Below, piece by piece: positions 21,901 to 34,070 of a DNA stretch of 64,000 bases (position 1 is its first letter; every line of letters begins with the position of its first letter). The DNA lies in contig ARYC01017170.1 of the NCBI GenBank assembly GCA_000711775.1, positions 92,116 through 156,115 on the forward strand. The letters run 5' to 3'. This DNA is from Oxytricha trifallax. Its lineage: Eukaryota; Ciliophora; Spirotrichea; Sporadotrichida; Oxytrichidae. Both the position numbers and the translations under genes were made by a program. The notes beneath the pieces were generated by a model that saw nothing but the letters and a program-made list of their open reading frames with translations, was not told the DNA's origin and made no database searches.

Positions 21901-23523
21901 AATAATTTATGAGTATGAAATGCTCTGACAACAGCTATAAATTAAATTTGATGCCAAATAATTAAAAGATTATAATTATACAAAACAATTTTCATATAAT
22001 TCAAGTGTTTTATTAATTTTTAATATTAATAAATACTTATTTTTAATAATCATTTATTAAATGTAACAAATAAATAAATAATAAAACTTTCAAATAAAAA
22101 AATACTTTATAAAATAAGATACTGAAGGTAAAATAATATATTTAAGGTTATTATATAAAATTTCAATTAATCATTCTTTTTTCTAACTAAAATATATTAT
22201 AATCAACACTATTTAATAGATATTTCAAGTTAACTTTTCACCGTATTTATTTGAATTAAAAATATTCAATTTAATTATTATTAAATAAACTCCTGAAAAT
22301 AGTATTTAAATACAGTGTTTATTGATTTATATATCATATTTTTGAATATATTAGAGCAAATAAAAAAACTTTAATTTAAAAAAATAGATAATTATTTGCT
22401 CTTTTGTGAAACTTAAATTAATAACGATAATTTTTTTAAGATTCAATAAATAAAGATTATATAGGGAAAATTAATTATAAAATTAAGTAAAAATATATTT
22501 TTTAACAAAAATAATTTAATTGTGAATACCATCATAATAAACCATAAATATTTTTTAAAAATGCAGGGGGATAATCTGACCCAAAACCTTTTTTTAATAA
22601 TTATTTATATTTACATATAGAAATATATATTTATGATTTTATTAAACTTTGTTTTTAGTTTGGGTATATTATTGGGAGAATATATTTAATCATAATTATA
22701 TAAATTTATTCAAGTTTTACATTCTATAATAAGAAATAAAATTTATTGATTAAAAGGTGTAAAAATAAAAACTTCATTTTTATTTTTTCTTCCCATTATT
22801 TGTTGATCTATTCATTTAAATAACATATAATTAATATTAATTTTGATGGGGGGGAGGTTTTCTGCCTCTGTGCAGTTTCCTGTCTACTTAAAAGTTTTCC
22901 TGCCTAAAACATCAAAATGTATATCGTACTTAAACATTTAATATTATTTATCTTGATTGATAAAATTACTTATGTTTAAATAAGACATTATTATATCATA
23001 ATTGATGATATAATTTTGAGAAATTTACTAGTATTATATGTTTTTATGTAGGGCAAGGAATTTACCCCCATTAAGTATATTTAACACCACATGGGAAGTT
23101 AACTTTTCATCCCAATTTTTTTAAAAAGAAATAAGATGATGTAAATAAATAATTATAATAAATAAATATTATAAAAGATATTATCAGTGTCATACAATTT
23201 ATAATATTTATTTCTAAGTTTAATTTTGCTTGAATAATCTGCATAATTTATTGCAAAAATTATATTATATCTTATTAAATAGTTTATTTGTTAAATTTAT
23301 TTCAAAGTCTTAAATTTTTTATTAATATTAATGCCTTTGCCTTAAGTTTATTTCTTTTCAATTTAATTAATATATTTTGGCGATAAAACAAACATGAATT
23401 ATAATAACATCTTTAAAAAAATAAGTTATTAACGAAAAATTAAATAAATTTAATTAACAGTCGTATTATTGTTTAAGAAATTACCCAAATGCTTTTAGAT
23501 TTTTAGCATGGGCAATTAATAAC
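18968..23523. other. AT-rich germline DNA, no gene seen (apart from the TGTACA repeats)
   Basis: About 4.5 kb of very AT-rich sequence without coding-like frames. A G-rich patch at 22848-22870 (seven Gs, then AGGTTTTCTGCC) and a C-rich partner near 23050-23070 look like the ends of an eroded copy of the element at 23531, but the match is imperfect. Confidence 0.5.
19108..19236. promoter_or_regulatory. Iteron-like TGTACA repeats upstream of the Rep-like gene
   Basis: TGTACA/CGTACA cores occur at 19108, 19155, 19162, 19212, 19220 and 19227, in two blocks about 60 bp apart (CGTACAACTGTACAA and CTGTACAATCGTACAAC). They lie 140-270 bp before the start of the gene at 18967. Short direct repeats next to a Rep gene are the usual layout of a replication origin with iterons. 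The repeat blocks are seen; the role is inferred. Confidence 0.45.
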
Positions 23524-23530
23524 TTAATAC

Positions 23531-23987
23531 GGGGGGAGGGGAAGTTTCCTGCACTTTTTTTTAATTTTTTAATTGTTAATTATTTTTAATTGAATTAATC
23601 TTTATAACAACTATCAACCAACTTCGGGACTAATTTCATTGTTATAATTATACTTTAATTTATTAATCAATAGTCAATATCTATCTTAATATTTCAAATA
23701 CTTTGACATTTTTCATCTGATAGTTGTAGGTTCTGTCTTTCAAGTATTATATTGCTTTACTGTGGTAATTCCAAATATTATATCTAATTGTTAGTGTATT
23801 TCTGATTCAATTTATCTTTTCTTACCATGCCTGTATAATTTTAGACTTTATTTTCATGAGCTACTTCAATGATGAACAATATGCTCTTAATATTTTATGG
23901 GTCATAAAAAATTAAATTAGTTTATTTATGTATAATTTATTAAATTTAACATAAATAAAAAAATGAGTGCAGGAAACTTACCCCCCC
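23531..23987. mobile_element. MITE with G-rich inverted ends and 7-8 bp target duplication
   Basis: Ends GGGGGGAGGGGAAGTTTCCTGCAC and its near-perfect complement (GTGCAGGAAACTTACCCCCC) bound 457 bp. The element is flanked on both sides by TTAATAC (23524-23530 and 23988-23994), with a shared C giving 8 bp. An 8 bp duplication would suit a hAT-type non-autonomous element. The interior has no coding frame. Confidence 0.65.
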
Positions 23988-24861
23988 TTAATACAAATAA
24001 ATAATATATATATTGTTCAATAGAAAAAATACATAAATATTATAATTTTATTATAAATTAATAAAGGATTTGGATCTTCTGTTATTTAGTTATACTATGA
24101 TTATATTGATATTACTAATAAATATTATAATTTATATCATAATAACTCTAAGTATCAAAAGACAGAGTTTGCTAAAATTCTAAAAACGACACTTATATTT
24201 GTAAAAAAAATAATATACAAATAAGAGTATTATTAATTACTTTTGATATTTAGAATTTAATTATAAATTATTAATGCTTATATTATTAATTTAAAATAAA
24301 AAGAATTGAATCGTGTGAGTTTTTTATAGATTGTACTTAATATTAATTTATCAAAAATATACTGAAAGACTAAATAACAGAGAGTGTATAAAGTATTTAA
24401 TAATGATAATAAATCACTAAAAAAATAAATTTGATAATTGGTATTCTATTTCCAGTATTTATTTCTAAAATACCTCTTTCTGAATGCAGTAGGTTAGCTA
24501 AAATAATAATTTTTCCTTTATCAATTGTTCACAAATTTTATCTTTTAAGTCTTGCATTCAGTACTGTCAATTAAATTGATATAAATAACAATTATATAAC
24601 TGTGATAAAATAGTTTTAATATAAAGAGACAATAAAATATTGAATGGAGTAAAAATATATAATACTATTTAATTAAAATAGAATAATAATTACATGTTGA
24701 TGAAAATATATCAAATAAATAATTCTATGTTTTTTTGAGAAAAAAAACTAATCTTATTACAATTATCAATTTTATTTTTTGAATGAAAATGAATTTACTT
24801 AGAAATTATTGAAAAATTAAAGAAATTTAATAATTCTATCAGAATTTTATTCTTAATGAAT

Positions 24862-25560
24862 CAAAACCCCAAAACCCTTTCAGTAGTTTGATTGAGTTTG
24901 TGATTGATAAAAGATTGATAAAAGTAGACTATTAATGCATAATTTATTATGGTTTTAATAGGGTTTATGTAGAGGTTTAATGTTTAAATAATAGTAATTT
25001 AAGTGAGTATATGCGAGGTTTTGGTTCAGTTAACGACAGTGAGTATATATATTTATTGTTTATGTTGCGATATTGATGTGATGAATATAGTTATCAACTC
25101 AGATCTATTCTAAATTACATAACTATTGCAAGACTGCTCCATAAATCTCCTGCTACTGTTAGGTCACACTGTCTATTATCATTGAATTTAAAGAGATAAC
25201 ATCTTAATTCTAAGCCTTACCGACCCTTTAAATTTTAGCTGCGTCACATTAATTATCTTATTAATGATAAGACTCTTAAATACTGAGCTCATTTCTCTCT
25301 GGCCTAGAGAGCTGTGATGTTTCATCGCCAATATCCTGAGCTTCACATATCTGCTTTATCTATAACTAAAATTTATAAAAATAATAGAATTTCCTACAAG
25401 ACAGTCAGTCGCATATAGAGAGTGATAGACTTTAATGTTCCATTTTATAAGACTAATTTAAATTATATATTCGATTAAATATTCATAGGGCTTAAGATCA
25501 AAATATTAAGTTCATACACGCTGATGAGGCAGTATTTACATTCAATACTTTTATATCTAG
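24862..25560 (+). mobile_element. TBE: TBE fragment (group I left end)
   Basis: It begins with CAAAACCCCAAAACCC (last C lost) after AAT, then the group I terminal repeat and the 5' half of a transposase gene. Similarity stops at about 25560, where the sequence turns into unrelated DNA, so the right 3.4 kb is missing. Confidence 0.88.
25011..25560 (+). pseudogene. TBE transposase, N-terminal fragment
   Basis: The ATG at 25011 (MRGFGSVND) confirms the group I start. LLHKSPATVRSHCLL, HRQYPELHIS and the first catalytic motif region IHADEAVFTFNTF follow. TGA codons interrupt near 25078 and 25284, and a shift occurs before the first Asp. The second Asp and the Glu are absent. No function is possible. 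Confidence 0.85.
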
Positions 25561-26765
25561 TTATCATCAGGTACAGTCATATTTCTTTGATTTACAATTT
25601 TTTTCAGAGATAAGTGCGTCTACTATGAGACTGTTTTGTTCGTCTATAGATTTTCAAATAATAATTTAAAGACTCAAGAAAGGAATATGTAAGGTTTATC
25701 ATAATACCCTGTGTTAATTGTATCAAAACATTTCAATTACAATTTGCTATGATCCCTCCATAAATCCCAATAAAAAATGGTTAACTTTCAACTTTTATTA
25801 TCATATTTTTATAAAACTACTGAATTAGTTTAGGTTATTGAACAAAGCCGATGTAGTTTCAACAACCAGACTTCTGAACAATTATATCATAAATTTTAAG
25901 TTTAATTAATAAATTTCAAAAGATTATAAGAATAAAATGCAAAATTAATATAAGAAATTAGAAATTAAAATTATCAATAAAATGATAAAATTAGAGATTA
26001 AATCATGTGATTATTATTATTTTTACAAAGTAATTAAATAATAAAATTTGTAAAAAATTACTTTATTATTTAAAATTCTTTTAGAATATTTATAATTTAT
26101 ATAAATAACCTACAGATTGAAGGAGTACGGAAATTAATACTGATGCTTCAAAAGTTCCACATTACAATTTGACATAAATTTGTTCTTTCGACTTTTCACA
26201 CTTTCCTAAATAAACTCTGATAGAGGTGATACCTATATATGGTATGAAGGAAAATACTATTTTATAATTTTTTAATGTAACATAATGGAACTCTCTATGA
26301 AGAGTCTCACTGTCCTGTACGCTGCATAACTAATTTCCTAATTAATACTTAAATAAATTATATATTACTATAATAATTAACAATAATTAATTTCGTAAAT
26401 TAGTATTTTGATTATAAAGCTACTTTATCTTAATATTGATATATTCTTTTTATAAATAAGATAATTTATAAATAAGAAAATACACTGATTTTATATTACA
26501 AAATAACTCCCTTAATATTTTATATATTGTTTATTTTGTCAACAATATTAAAAATTTCTCCATTTAAGAGTATGAGAAAATAAATCAATATAGAATTTAT
26601 AAAAACTAATAATTTTCTTTACATAATATAAAAAAATTAAAAATATGCTAAATAAGGTAAATTGTGCTAGTATCCAGTTGACATTCTATAAGAAAAATTT
26701 TAATTTTGAAATTATTTGATATGAATACTATTTTATTTCCAAAATTAAATTAAGTTTTTTTATAA
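25561..26765. other. AT-rich DNA, no gene seen
   Basis: Nothing that I can support. Nothing suggests that the missing part of the TBE continues here. Confidence 0.5.
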
Positions 26766-27173
26766 TATTAGGAATACATTTGATAAGGGAAATTGAATTA
26801 AAATTTTTAATTATTAATTCACTTCACTTATGTTTTTGGTAAATGTCTCGAAAAACTAACAATGTTATACTCTATTGATAGCTCATTAAAATTAAGACGG
26901 TTTTTATAATTGCTATAATTAATTTATATCTTTACCCAAGCGAGAAAATCCCATTATTCTAAATTGGAAGTTAGCTTAAAATAAAAAATCTCGCTTCCTG
27001 GGATGATTATGAAATATTGGCAAAAGCAAAGTCCAGTTTAAATTACGGGATATAACTTAGAATTAACTCAGATTTGAATGATGAATTACTCTGGATTTCG
27101 TAACTTCCATGATTTTAAAATTTAATTAATTTAATTATAAATCATTTTCACAATTGAATTTATTCCTTCAATA
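26766..27173. mobile_element. Short TA-flanked element, relative of the 46573-51014 transposon
   Basis: Ends TATTAGGAATACATTTGATA and, inverted, TATTCCTTCAATA match the termini of the 4.4 kb element. Over its whole length it matches the element at 53150-53569, including a conserved internal block CCCAAGCGAGA ... TCTCGCTTCCTGGG that can pair. No coding frame: a MITE. Confidence 0.7.
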
Positions 27174-27344
27174 ATAGCATTTAAATATAACTAAGCAATA
27201 TTATATATATTAAGAAAAATAAACATATAGTAGTTTTATTACTTCTTCTACTTGAATAAAGGCAATTTATTTTCAAGCAAATAAGTTGTATGCAAATGAA
27301 AAGTTAAAAATTTTGAAAAATATATAATATTTTAGAAATTTAGA

Positions 27345-27563
27345 ATGAAAAGAAGAAGAAAAAATGATATTAATTACAAACGCTTCAAAAAAGATAGCTT
27401 ATCACATGATTTGAATAGCATGATTTTTATTTACACTAGAATACGAATTGATTCATTCATTAACGATAAAAAGGATCTCGTCTATTACCTAAGGGGACAG
27501 CTTATATTCAAATCAAGAATGAAGGACTTGAAGAATTATCAGTAATTTTGTAGCCTATAATGA
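27345..27563 (+). CDS. Hypothetical small basic ORF
   Basis: An ATG-started frame of 72 codons with a Lys/Arg-rich start (MKRRRKND), ending in TGA at 27561-27563 when TAA is read as Gln. No homologue is recognised, and there is no intron signal or neighbouring gene. In such AT-rich DNA with only one stop codon, frames of this size can arise by chance. Confidence 0.2.
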
Positions 27564-28629
27564 CTCTAGGGATAAGTTTGAACAAAAGATTATCTTTCTG
27601 ACTCTATTTTGTCATCATTGGTTGTAAATAACATAAACTAGTAAAATGCTTTCAATTTGGGATCAAAATGTTAAATCATTTCAATTAATAATTAGTTTCA
27701 TTTAATAACATATTTATACTATAATAATTTTAATTAAAAATTTTTTATATTAAAAAGATGCAAAAACGAATAAAAATTATATTAATTTAATATTTATAAA
27801 TAAAAAAAAACAAATTTCACTATTTATATTAATAAAGTGTAAAAAAAAATATTATAAATTTATTTTATTTCAGCTTAATATTTTAATTAAATAATTAATT
27901 TGTAATAAATTTAATTATTCAAAAGATATAAAAATAAAAATAATAAAATATTTGTTATATAATCAAATATAATATATTTAATTTATTACTATTGTATTAT
28001 TAATTAAATTTACCAGAGGATTATGAATAATTATGAAGGGTACAAGACTAATGGTCCTTATAATTTAATAATTTTTGTTTTTTTTTAGTTAGTTTACAAT
28101 TCAACATCAAATATTAGAATAAGAAGGAAATTGGAACTCAGATTTTTTATAATTTATTTTTTTATTTCCCTATTACTATATTTTATTTAAATATATATTT
28201 AATTATTAGTTTGAATTTATTTTAATTGATAAATTCTATTGCAATGCTATTTAATGAATACATTTGATTTGGGAAAATAATTTATAATTAATTAATTAAA
28301 TAATTAAAATCGTGGCAGTTAGCTTTCTGGAAACCCTGACAATATGATACTTGTTCGATAGAGATTTCAAAATTAGCTGGACTTTACTATTGGCTGTTTG
28401 CCTCTATCGTATCATAGGAGTGAGTTAAATTGAGTTTAACTTTTGGTAATTGTTTAGTCGTTTTTAATGGTCAAATTAAACTCAATTTAACTTACTCCTA
28501 CGATACGATAGAGGCAAACAGCCAATAGTAAAGTCCAACTAATTTTGAAATCTCTATCAAACAAGTATCAGGGTTTCCAGAAAGTTAACTGCCATGATTT
28601 TAATTATTTAATTAATTAATTATAAATTA

Positions 28630-29102
28630 AGTCTTATATATTATGTGCAGACAAAACCATGGAGCAGCAACCAGTGCAGTGACCGACAAAGTAGAGAGTG
28701 CAAGGGACATGGCCCCCAGGAAGGGACCACCCCTACTCACACACGCAGACAAAGGGTGGTGCCGAAGAGCCAAGTACTACTACTTCAGGTGTTAGAACTA
28801 GTGTTAACACCAGAGATCTCAGAAGACTCAGAACTAAATGCGAAAAGACAAAGAGAATTCTCTCAAAAAATACTTGCTCAGGATGAACTTTTCAACAACT
28901 ACTACTCCATTGCGGATGACAAAGAGCAATTCGCAATTTCTAATTGTACTTAATCTGTGAGCTATAACAACACCGATTCACTGATAGCGTGGGTAAAAAT
29001 TATCAGTGAGCCCGGTAATTCTGTAGACATGCCTAAGGGAAATTCAAACTAACTAATAAATGTTTTTTTTCCTTATTAAATATGCACATAATATATAAGA
29101 CT
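28630..29102. mobile_element. 473 bp cassette with perfect 20 bp inverted ends and coding-like interior
   Basis: Starts with AGTCTTATATATTATGTGCA and ends with its exact complement (29083-29102). The interior is clearly richer in G and C than its surroundings, with frames open over 300 bases. It sits inside the right end of a MITE. It may be a small transposon, a captured gene fragment, or a macronucleus-destined segment. Confidence 0.45.
28645..29040 (+). CDS. Coding-like ORF in the cassette, function unknown
   Basis: The frame from 28645 stays open for at least 130 codons (no TGA). It contains an Asp/Glu-rich second half (AQDELFNNYYSIADDKEQF). A different frame, 28698-28886, contains RDLRRLRTKCEKTKR followed by ILSK, which looks like the Hsp70 stretch RALRRLRTACERAKR. 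If that is real, the frame changes near 28890 and this is a damaged Hsp70-like fragment. I cannot decide between the frames. The start codon at 28643-28645 belongs to a third frame, so the true start is unclear. Confidence 0.3.
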
Positions 29103-29243
29103 GATTAATATATAGTTGAGATCTGTATTAAATTTGCATCTCTATTTTATTAATTCCCGCCTTTTAGCATTTTACTACTACTACTAATTATAAATTATTT
29201 TCCAAAATTATTATTTTCCCAAATCAAATGTATTCCTACAATA

Positions 29244-32200
29244 ATTAATTTAATATAGGAATTTATAATTAGATTTAATCCTAATTTATCTTTTATTTTT
29301 TTAATAATAAATAATAAAAATATGAATAATTTAATATATTTTTAATAATAAAAAAGTAATTAAATTTATTATCACCAAACTTAAAACATATAATTATAAT
29401 TAGTGCTAATTTTAATTTACTAATTTAAAAAAAATTCAAATCTTTAGATAATAATAATAAAATCCACACCAAATTAAAATAATCAATATAATAGAAATTT
29501 TAATTTATAATATAATATAAAATGAAAAATTAAATTTAATTTCATAAATTATAAATACAGGGAATCTAATACATTTAATAATTTTGAAAAATATTAGAAT
29601 TGATCTGCTGTCGTTAAAAAAGCATTTTCTTTTTGTTCTAGCTTATTTCTCCTTTTAGCTTTATTCTTTAAGCATTTTAAATCATTTGAATAAGAATTTA
29701 AATATTTTTCAAAAATACCTAATTAATAGATTTATCATTCATAAATACTTTTTAAAATTTGACATCCTCATTTCTAATTAAATTTATAAGATGATTCTTT
29801 TATTATTTTCTTTTTGATGCCTTTTATTATAAAAAAAATGAAGTGAATTATGGGTATATGCCTCAGTACTAATTTTTAAGTCGATCAAGAAAGTAATAAT
29901 ATATAATAATTATAGTAATTAATTTTATTCAAAAATAATATTATATTTATGTAATTTATTAATATATTGAGACAATATAATTTATAATATATTTGATAAT
30001 ACAATTTAATAATTCATTTTTTAATTTAATTTAAATAATAATTATCTTTAGAAGTGAATTTATTAGAAGATCCTCAAAAGAAAGACTATATAATATAATA
30101 AGATTTTAATTTGCAAATTATTTTGTAATTTTTTTTTACCCAAAAGATTAAACGAAATGATCGAGTTGCTTAATAAGCAAAAAAATTATTTTTAAAATTT
30201 TAATATATAATTGAACCAAACATTTCCAAAAATCGAAGATAAGGAAATTGAAATTATTCTAATAGCAAGGGAAGAAATCAAAACTTCGCGGCAAAAATGG
30301 AAAAAATTTAATTGTAATGTAAATACTTAAAATTAATTATTTACTTAATATAAGTTATACAAAATTTAAAATTAAATATGAATTTAATTATTAATAAGTA
30401 GAATAAAACATTAAAATTAATTGTAATTAAAAATTTCAAAATTATAAACTTGATATATTTGATTGAATCAAATAATAAGTATCAATTAGGCTAAATTATA
30501 AAATTAATGATTTTAACATAATATTAAAATGTAAAACAAATATATATTTTTTAAGCGATATGCATATAAAATAAATTCTTAAAATACATTTTAAAATCAA
30601 ATCTCATATTAAAATTATATATGCAAATTATATATTAAATTTGTATTTAACTAGTATTCAATACAATTTTATTTTGAAAAATTAATGTTTGATAAATAAA
30701 TAAAAATAGGCTGTATAAAGAAGTAATATTATAAACAAAATTGCATTTATGTATTATGTAGTAATTTAATTCTCCTGATGTACAAGCTAATAAGAATTGC
30801 TAGATTTCACGGAGCCTTGTAAAAGTGTTTAATTTCTGGTATTAGACAGGGTTATAACATGAAAAACTAACTCAATTTGACAAAGATATAAAAATAAATT
30901 GTCATAATTATTTGATGATTAGTGTTTGAATCTATTTTTTTGAGAATAATTTGAGTTATATTCGTTATTAAACTCTTATTATAACTTGATTTTACAGTTA
31001 TATTAATAATTCCCAAACAAAATGTTTTTAAACATTAAAATTTATCAATTTATTTAAAATTATTAATTGAATGAAATGAGCTTTTTCTTACAATGGATTT
31101 AATTAATTATTTTATTGGATTTCTTATTCTTAAAGCTTTCATCTTGATTTTGATAATTATTAGTAATTTTTATTGAGATTTTAAAATTATATTTTTATTT
31201 AATATATTATTTGAATAAGATCAAAAGAAACTATTATTTATGCATTTACTAATCATCTTTCACAATAATTATAAAAAAAATTATTTAAAAAATTAATTTT
31301 AATAATTATGGAGGAATTTTGAAAATTAAATAAGTAATTAGATCTATTCTAATTTAAGGAAAGTTTGCCAGCACACCTTGATCTTCTAATATTCGAGATG
31401 TTAGTGGAAGAAAGATTGATTGATTGATTGATTATTTTTGTTGTGCTTACCGTTGACATAGAGGGATCCCTGATATAGCACTGAATGTATTATCTGAAAA
31501 AATTAATGGCTGGTTACACTAATGCTAGGATCTTTTATTTTGGATAATTGAGGCGTTCTATAATAACATATGCTAGTAAATTGAACAACAGAACATCGCC
31601 TTAGCATAAATCTTGATTAAATAGTTCGAAAAATGTTTCCATTTTGAAATTTATCAAAATCTTTACGTCTTAGATTGTTAAAAACCTATTAAAGAGCTTT
31701 ACCTCAAATTGAATTGAGTACTATAGTTATTGATTATAGTCAACTTTAAAATTAATAATATAATATATTATTTTTAATTTTTTTTTACTAAATTTAAATA
31801 GAAATTATTATTTATATATTAACTTCTTAATCCTTTAGTCTATTTCTATATAAATTTAAATAATATAAGATTTATTATAATAAATCAATATAGTAGTAAT
31901 ATATTATAATATAAATTAAATAAAAAGTTACTCATCTTGATTGGATATATTATAGAAAGGTCTATATAATTTAGACGAGATATTTGTAATTTATGAGTAA
32001 AATATCATTTATATTAATTTAACTTTTTTTATTTCCCAAGCCTTCACCTATTAGACTAATTGAGTTTATTATTTCTTTTATTGAGAAATATATAAAACTT
32101 TAAATAATTCTAAAAAAATTATTTAATATATATTATAATTATTTACTTCAATAAGTTAATTATAACTTTAGAATTATTTAATCATTATGATATTATTCGT

Positions 32201-32754
32201 TTTTAATTAATAAAATAATATAACGTAAATTATTTCATTGTTTTTAAGCAATTCGGATAATACAAATAATAATAATAATAGTAATTAACAATTGATTATA
32301 TTTTTAATTTTATAGAATAAATTATTATTATTTATTATTGAATTCCTCCACAGATGCTGAATCAGATTCAAAATTTGAATTTATAAATATCTTAAAATGT
32401 TTATTTTCTTTTAATTTAAAATTTTAAATTAATAATTATTAAATAAATAAATACAAGATTCCTCTCTCAAAATCACAATATTTTTTATATAATTCTTAAA
32501 TTAATGAGTATTTTTTATAATATTATACAATTTTTGAAAGACACTAAATAAAATTTTGTTTTTATTAAGTAATAATAATATATAATTTAAAAACAAGAAT
32601 TTTTGATTTTCAACTTATAAGTATTTTTATTAATTCATCTTGTAATTAATTTTATATATTATTATTCATCAATTTTATAAATAAATCTACTAATTTAATT
32701 TATTATTTTTTGAGGAAACACCTGGACCAATGAATTAATTTCATATTTCTAAAT
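29244..32754. other. AT-rich germline DNA, no gene seen
   Basis: Mostly very AT-rich. A patch with more G and C at about 31360-31640 includes an (ATTG)5 microsatellite near 31416-31435 but shows no frame that I can tie to a protein. Confidence 0.5.
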
Positions 32755-32981
32755 CTCTTATAACTCGATAAGCTTAGCTAAGATCAAATAAGGGTCAATA
32801 AAGATGATTTATGTACCAAAAAAAGTACAGAGAACTCCATAGGATCCAAATTATTAAATTTTATTTTATAAAATTATCAGATAAAATTTGATAATTTGGA
32901 TCCTATGAAGTTGTCTGTACTTTTATTGTACTTTAATCATCTTATTGACTCTTACTTAACCTTAAAAGAGCTTTATAAGAT
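32755..32981. mobile_element. Foldback element, about 227 bp
   Basis: Two arms of about 110 bp pair around 32870: GGGTCAATAAAGATGATT with AATCATCTTATTGACTC, and CATAGGATCCAAATTAT with ATAATTTGGATCCTATG. The arms match well and carry no coding frame. Probably a small palindromic MITE. Confidence 0.65.
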
Positions 32982-33606
32982 ACAAGGGATAAAAAAATAA
33001 AAAAGTAATTTATTGGCCAAGAAGTTTACACCCAATAATATTAAATATTTAAAAGTACCAAATAAGTAAAACAATGAATTTTAAAACAAAAAGTTTTTAT
33101 TTATAATATATAAAATCATTATAATTATAATGATTTTAAGAATCAATTTTTCAGTCAACTATAATTAAATGATTAATTATTACATTATAATTATTTCAAT
33201 CATAATATTTTAATTATTTATTTATAAAATTTTAAATTAATACATTTAATATATATTATTAAATTTATAATTATTTTTTATTAACAATATAGATAAACAA
33301 TCTAACTCCCAAACTCCTTAATGAGATATATTACATGTTTTTATTTGAAGAGTATTAAGGGTCGGGGGTTATATTTAAGTTTTAGCGTGATATATATAGT
33401 AAATGTCCTTAAATTAATGAATCAAATTCACTATTAAATCATGTAACGTGAGAGATTTCTGAAGATTATCTTCCTAAACCACAATTGTATCTTCGTTTTT
33501 GATAAGCCTGCTCTTGAGATTGGTTTTATTTCATTATTGTCATGCCAATTTTTTTATTTATTTAATCGCTCTTGTTTTTTGTTAACAAATTAATTTAATC
33601 TTTTAT

Positions 33607-34066
33607 TTATATACTTCTCGAATTTTGTAGAGTAATTATAATTTGGAAAATTTCGCAATCTATTATATTGCTTCTAAAATCATCAAGTCCCACTTTAAAG
33701 CTTAACCTACCTGTTTTCTTTTTTTGATTCAATTGATCTGTAATGAAATATTTTTGAGTCATCTTAAAGAGTGGGAGTCTGAAAGCAACATGTCTTAGGA
33801 AGGAAAACAGCATTATCTTTATTAAGTATTTGCACTCTTTAAACTTAACTTGAGTCAGTACTTAATACTCAATGGTAAATTTCATTTAATATTTATAATC
33901 ACTTAAGATATAGTAGCTAGATTATTTGTAAACATAATGATGATCATTGATAACTTTCTTGTCAAAGGAGTCCCTAGAATTAGGCAGTTTTTAAGTGAAG
34001 TTTCTAAATCGATCTGAGCAAATATTAGAATTTCTGGTGTTTAATTATCATTTTTTTATTTATGAT
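33607..34066 (-). pseudogene. 57 kDa gene, kinase N-lobe part
   Basis: The frame reads FDKKVINDHHYVYK, YQMKFTIEYQVLTQ, then HVAFRLPLFKMTQKYF. These align with FEKKVITDKQFAYK, YQMEFVNEYQALTK and HVAFRLPLYQMTLRDY of the copy at 4462-5909. The HRDLKPEN catalytic loop and everything after it are missing to the left of 33605. This part is separated from the zinc-finger part by the inserted palindrome. Confidence 0.8.
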
Positions 34067-34070
34067 ATTA

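Larger units (their letters stand above)
28237..29243. mobile_element. Composite MITE of the TA family, split by a cassette
   Basis: The outer ends (GAATACATTTGATTTGGG on the left, its complement ending CAATA on the right) belong to the family of the 4.4 kb element. Inside is a near-perfect inverted repeat (about 28310-28440 against 28480-28600) containing GTGGCAGTTA and GATACTTGTTCGAT, which are also found in the terminal repeats of the autonomous element. The right terminal repeat is interrupted after TAATTATAAATTA (28617-28629). It resumes after a second copy of the same 13 bases (29187-29199). Confidence 0.65.

Noticed and set aside
19640..22840. Macronucleus-destined segments hidden in AT-rich DNA
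   Set aside because: Segments could be very short, but without the macronuclear sequence pointers cannot be recognised; nothing here stands out in composition.
31380..31640. A possible gene segment in a G/C-richer patch
   Set aside because: Neither strand shows a frame with recognisable protein sequence or flanking repeats.
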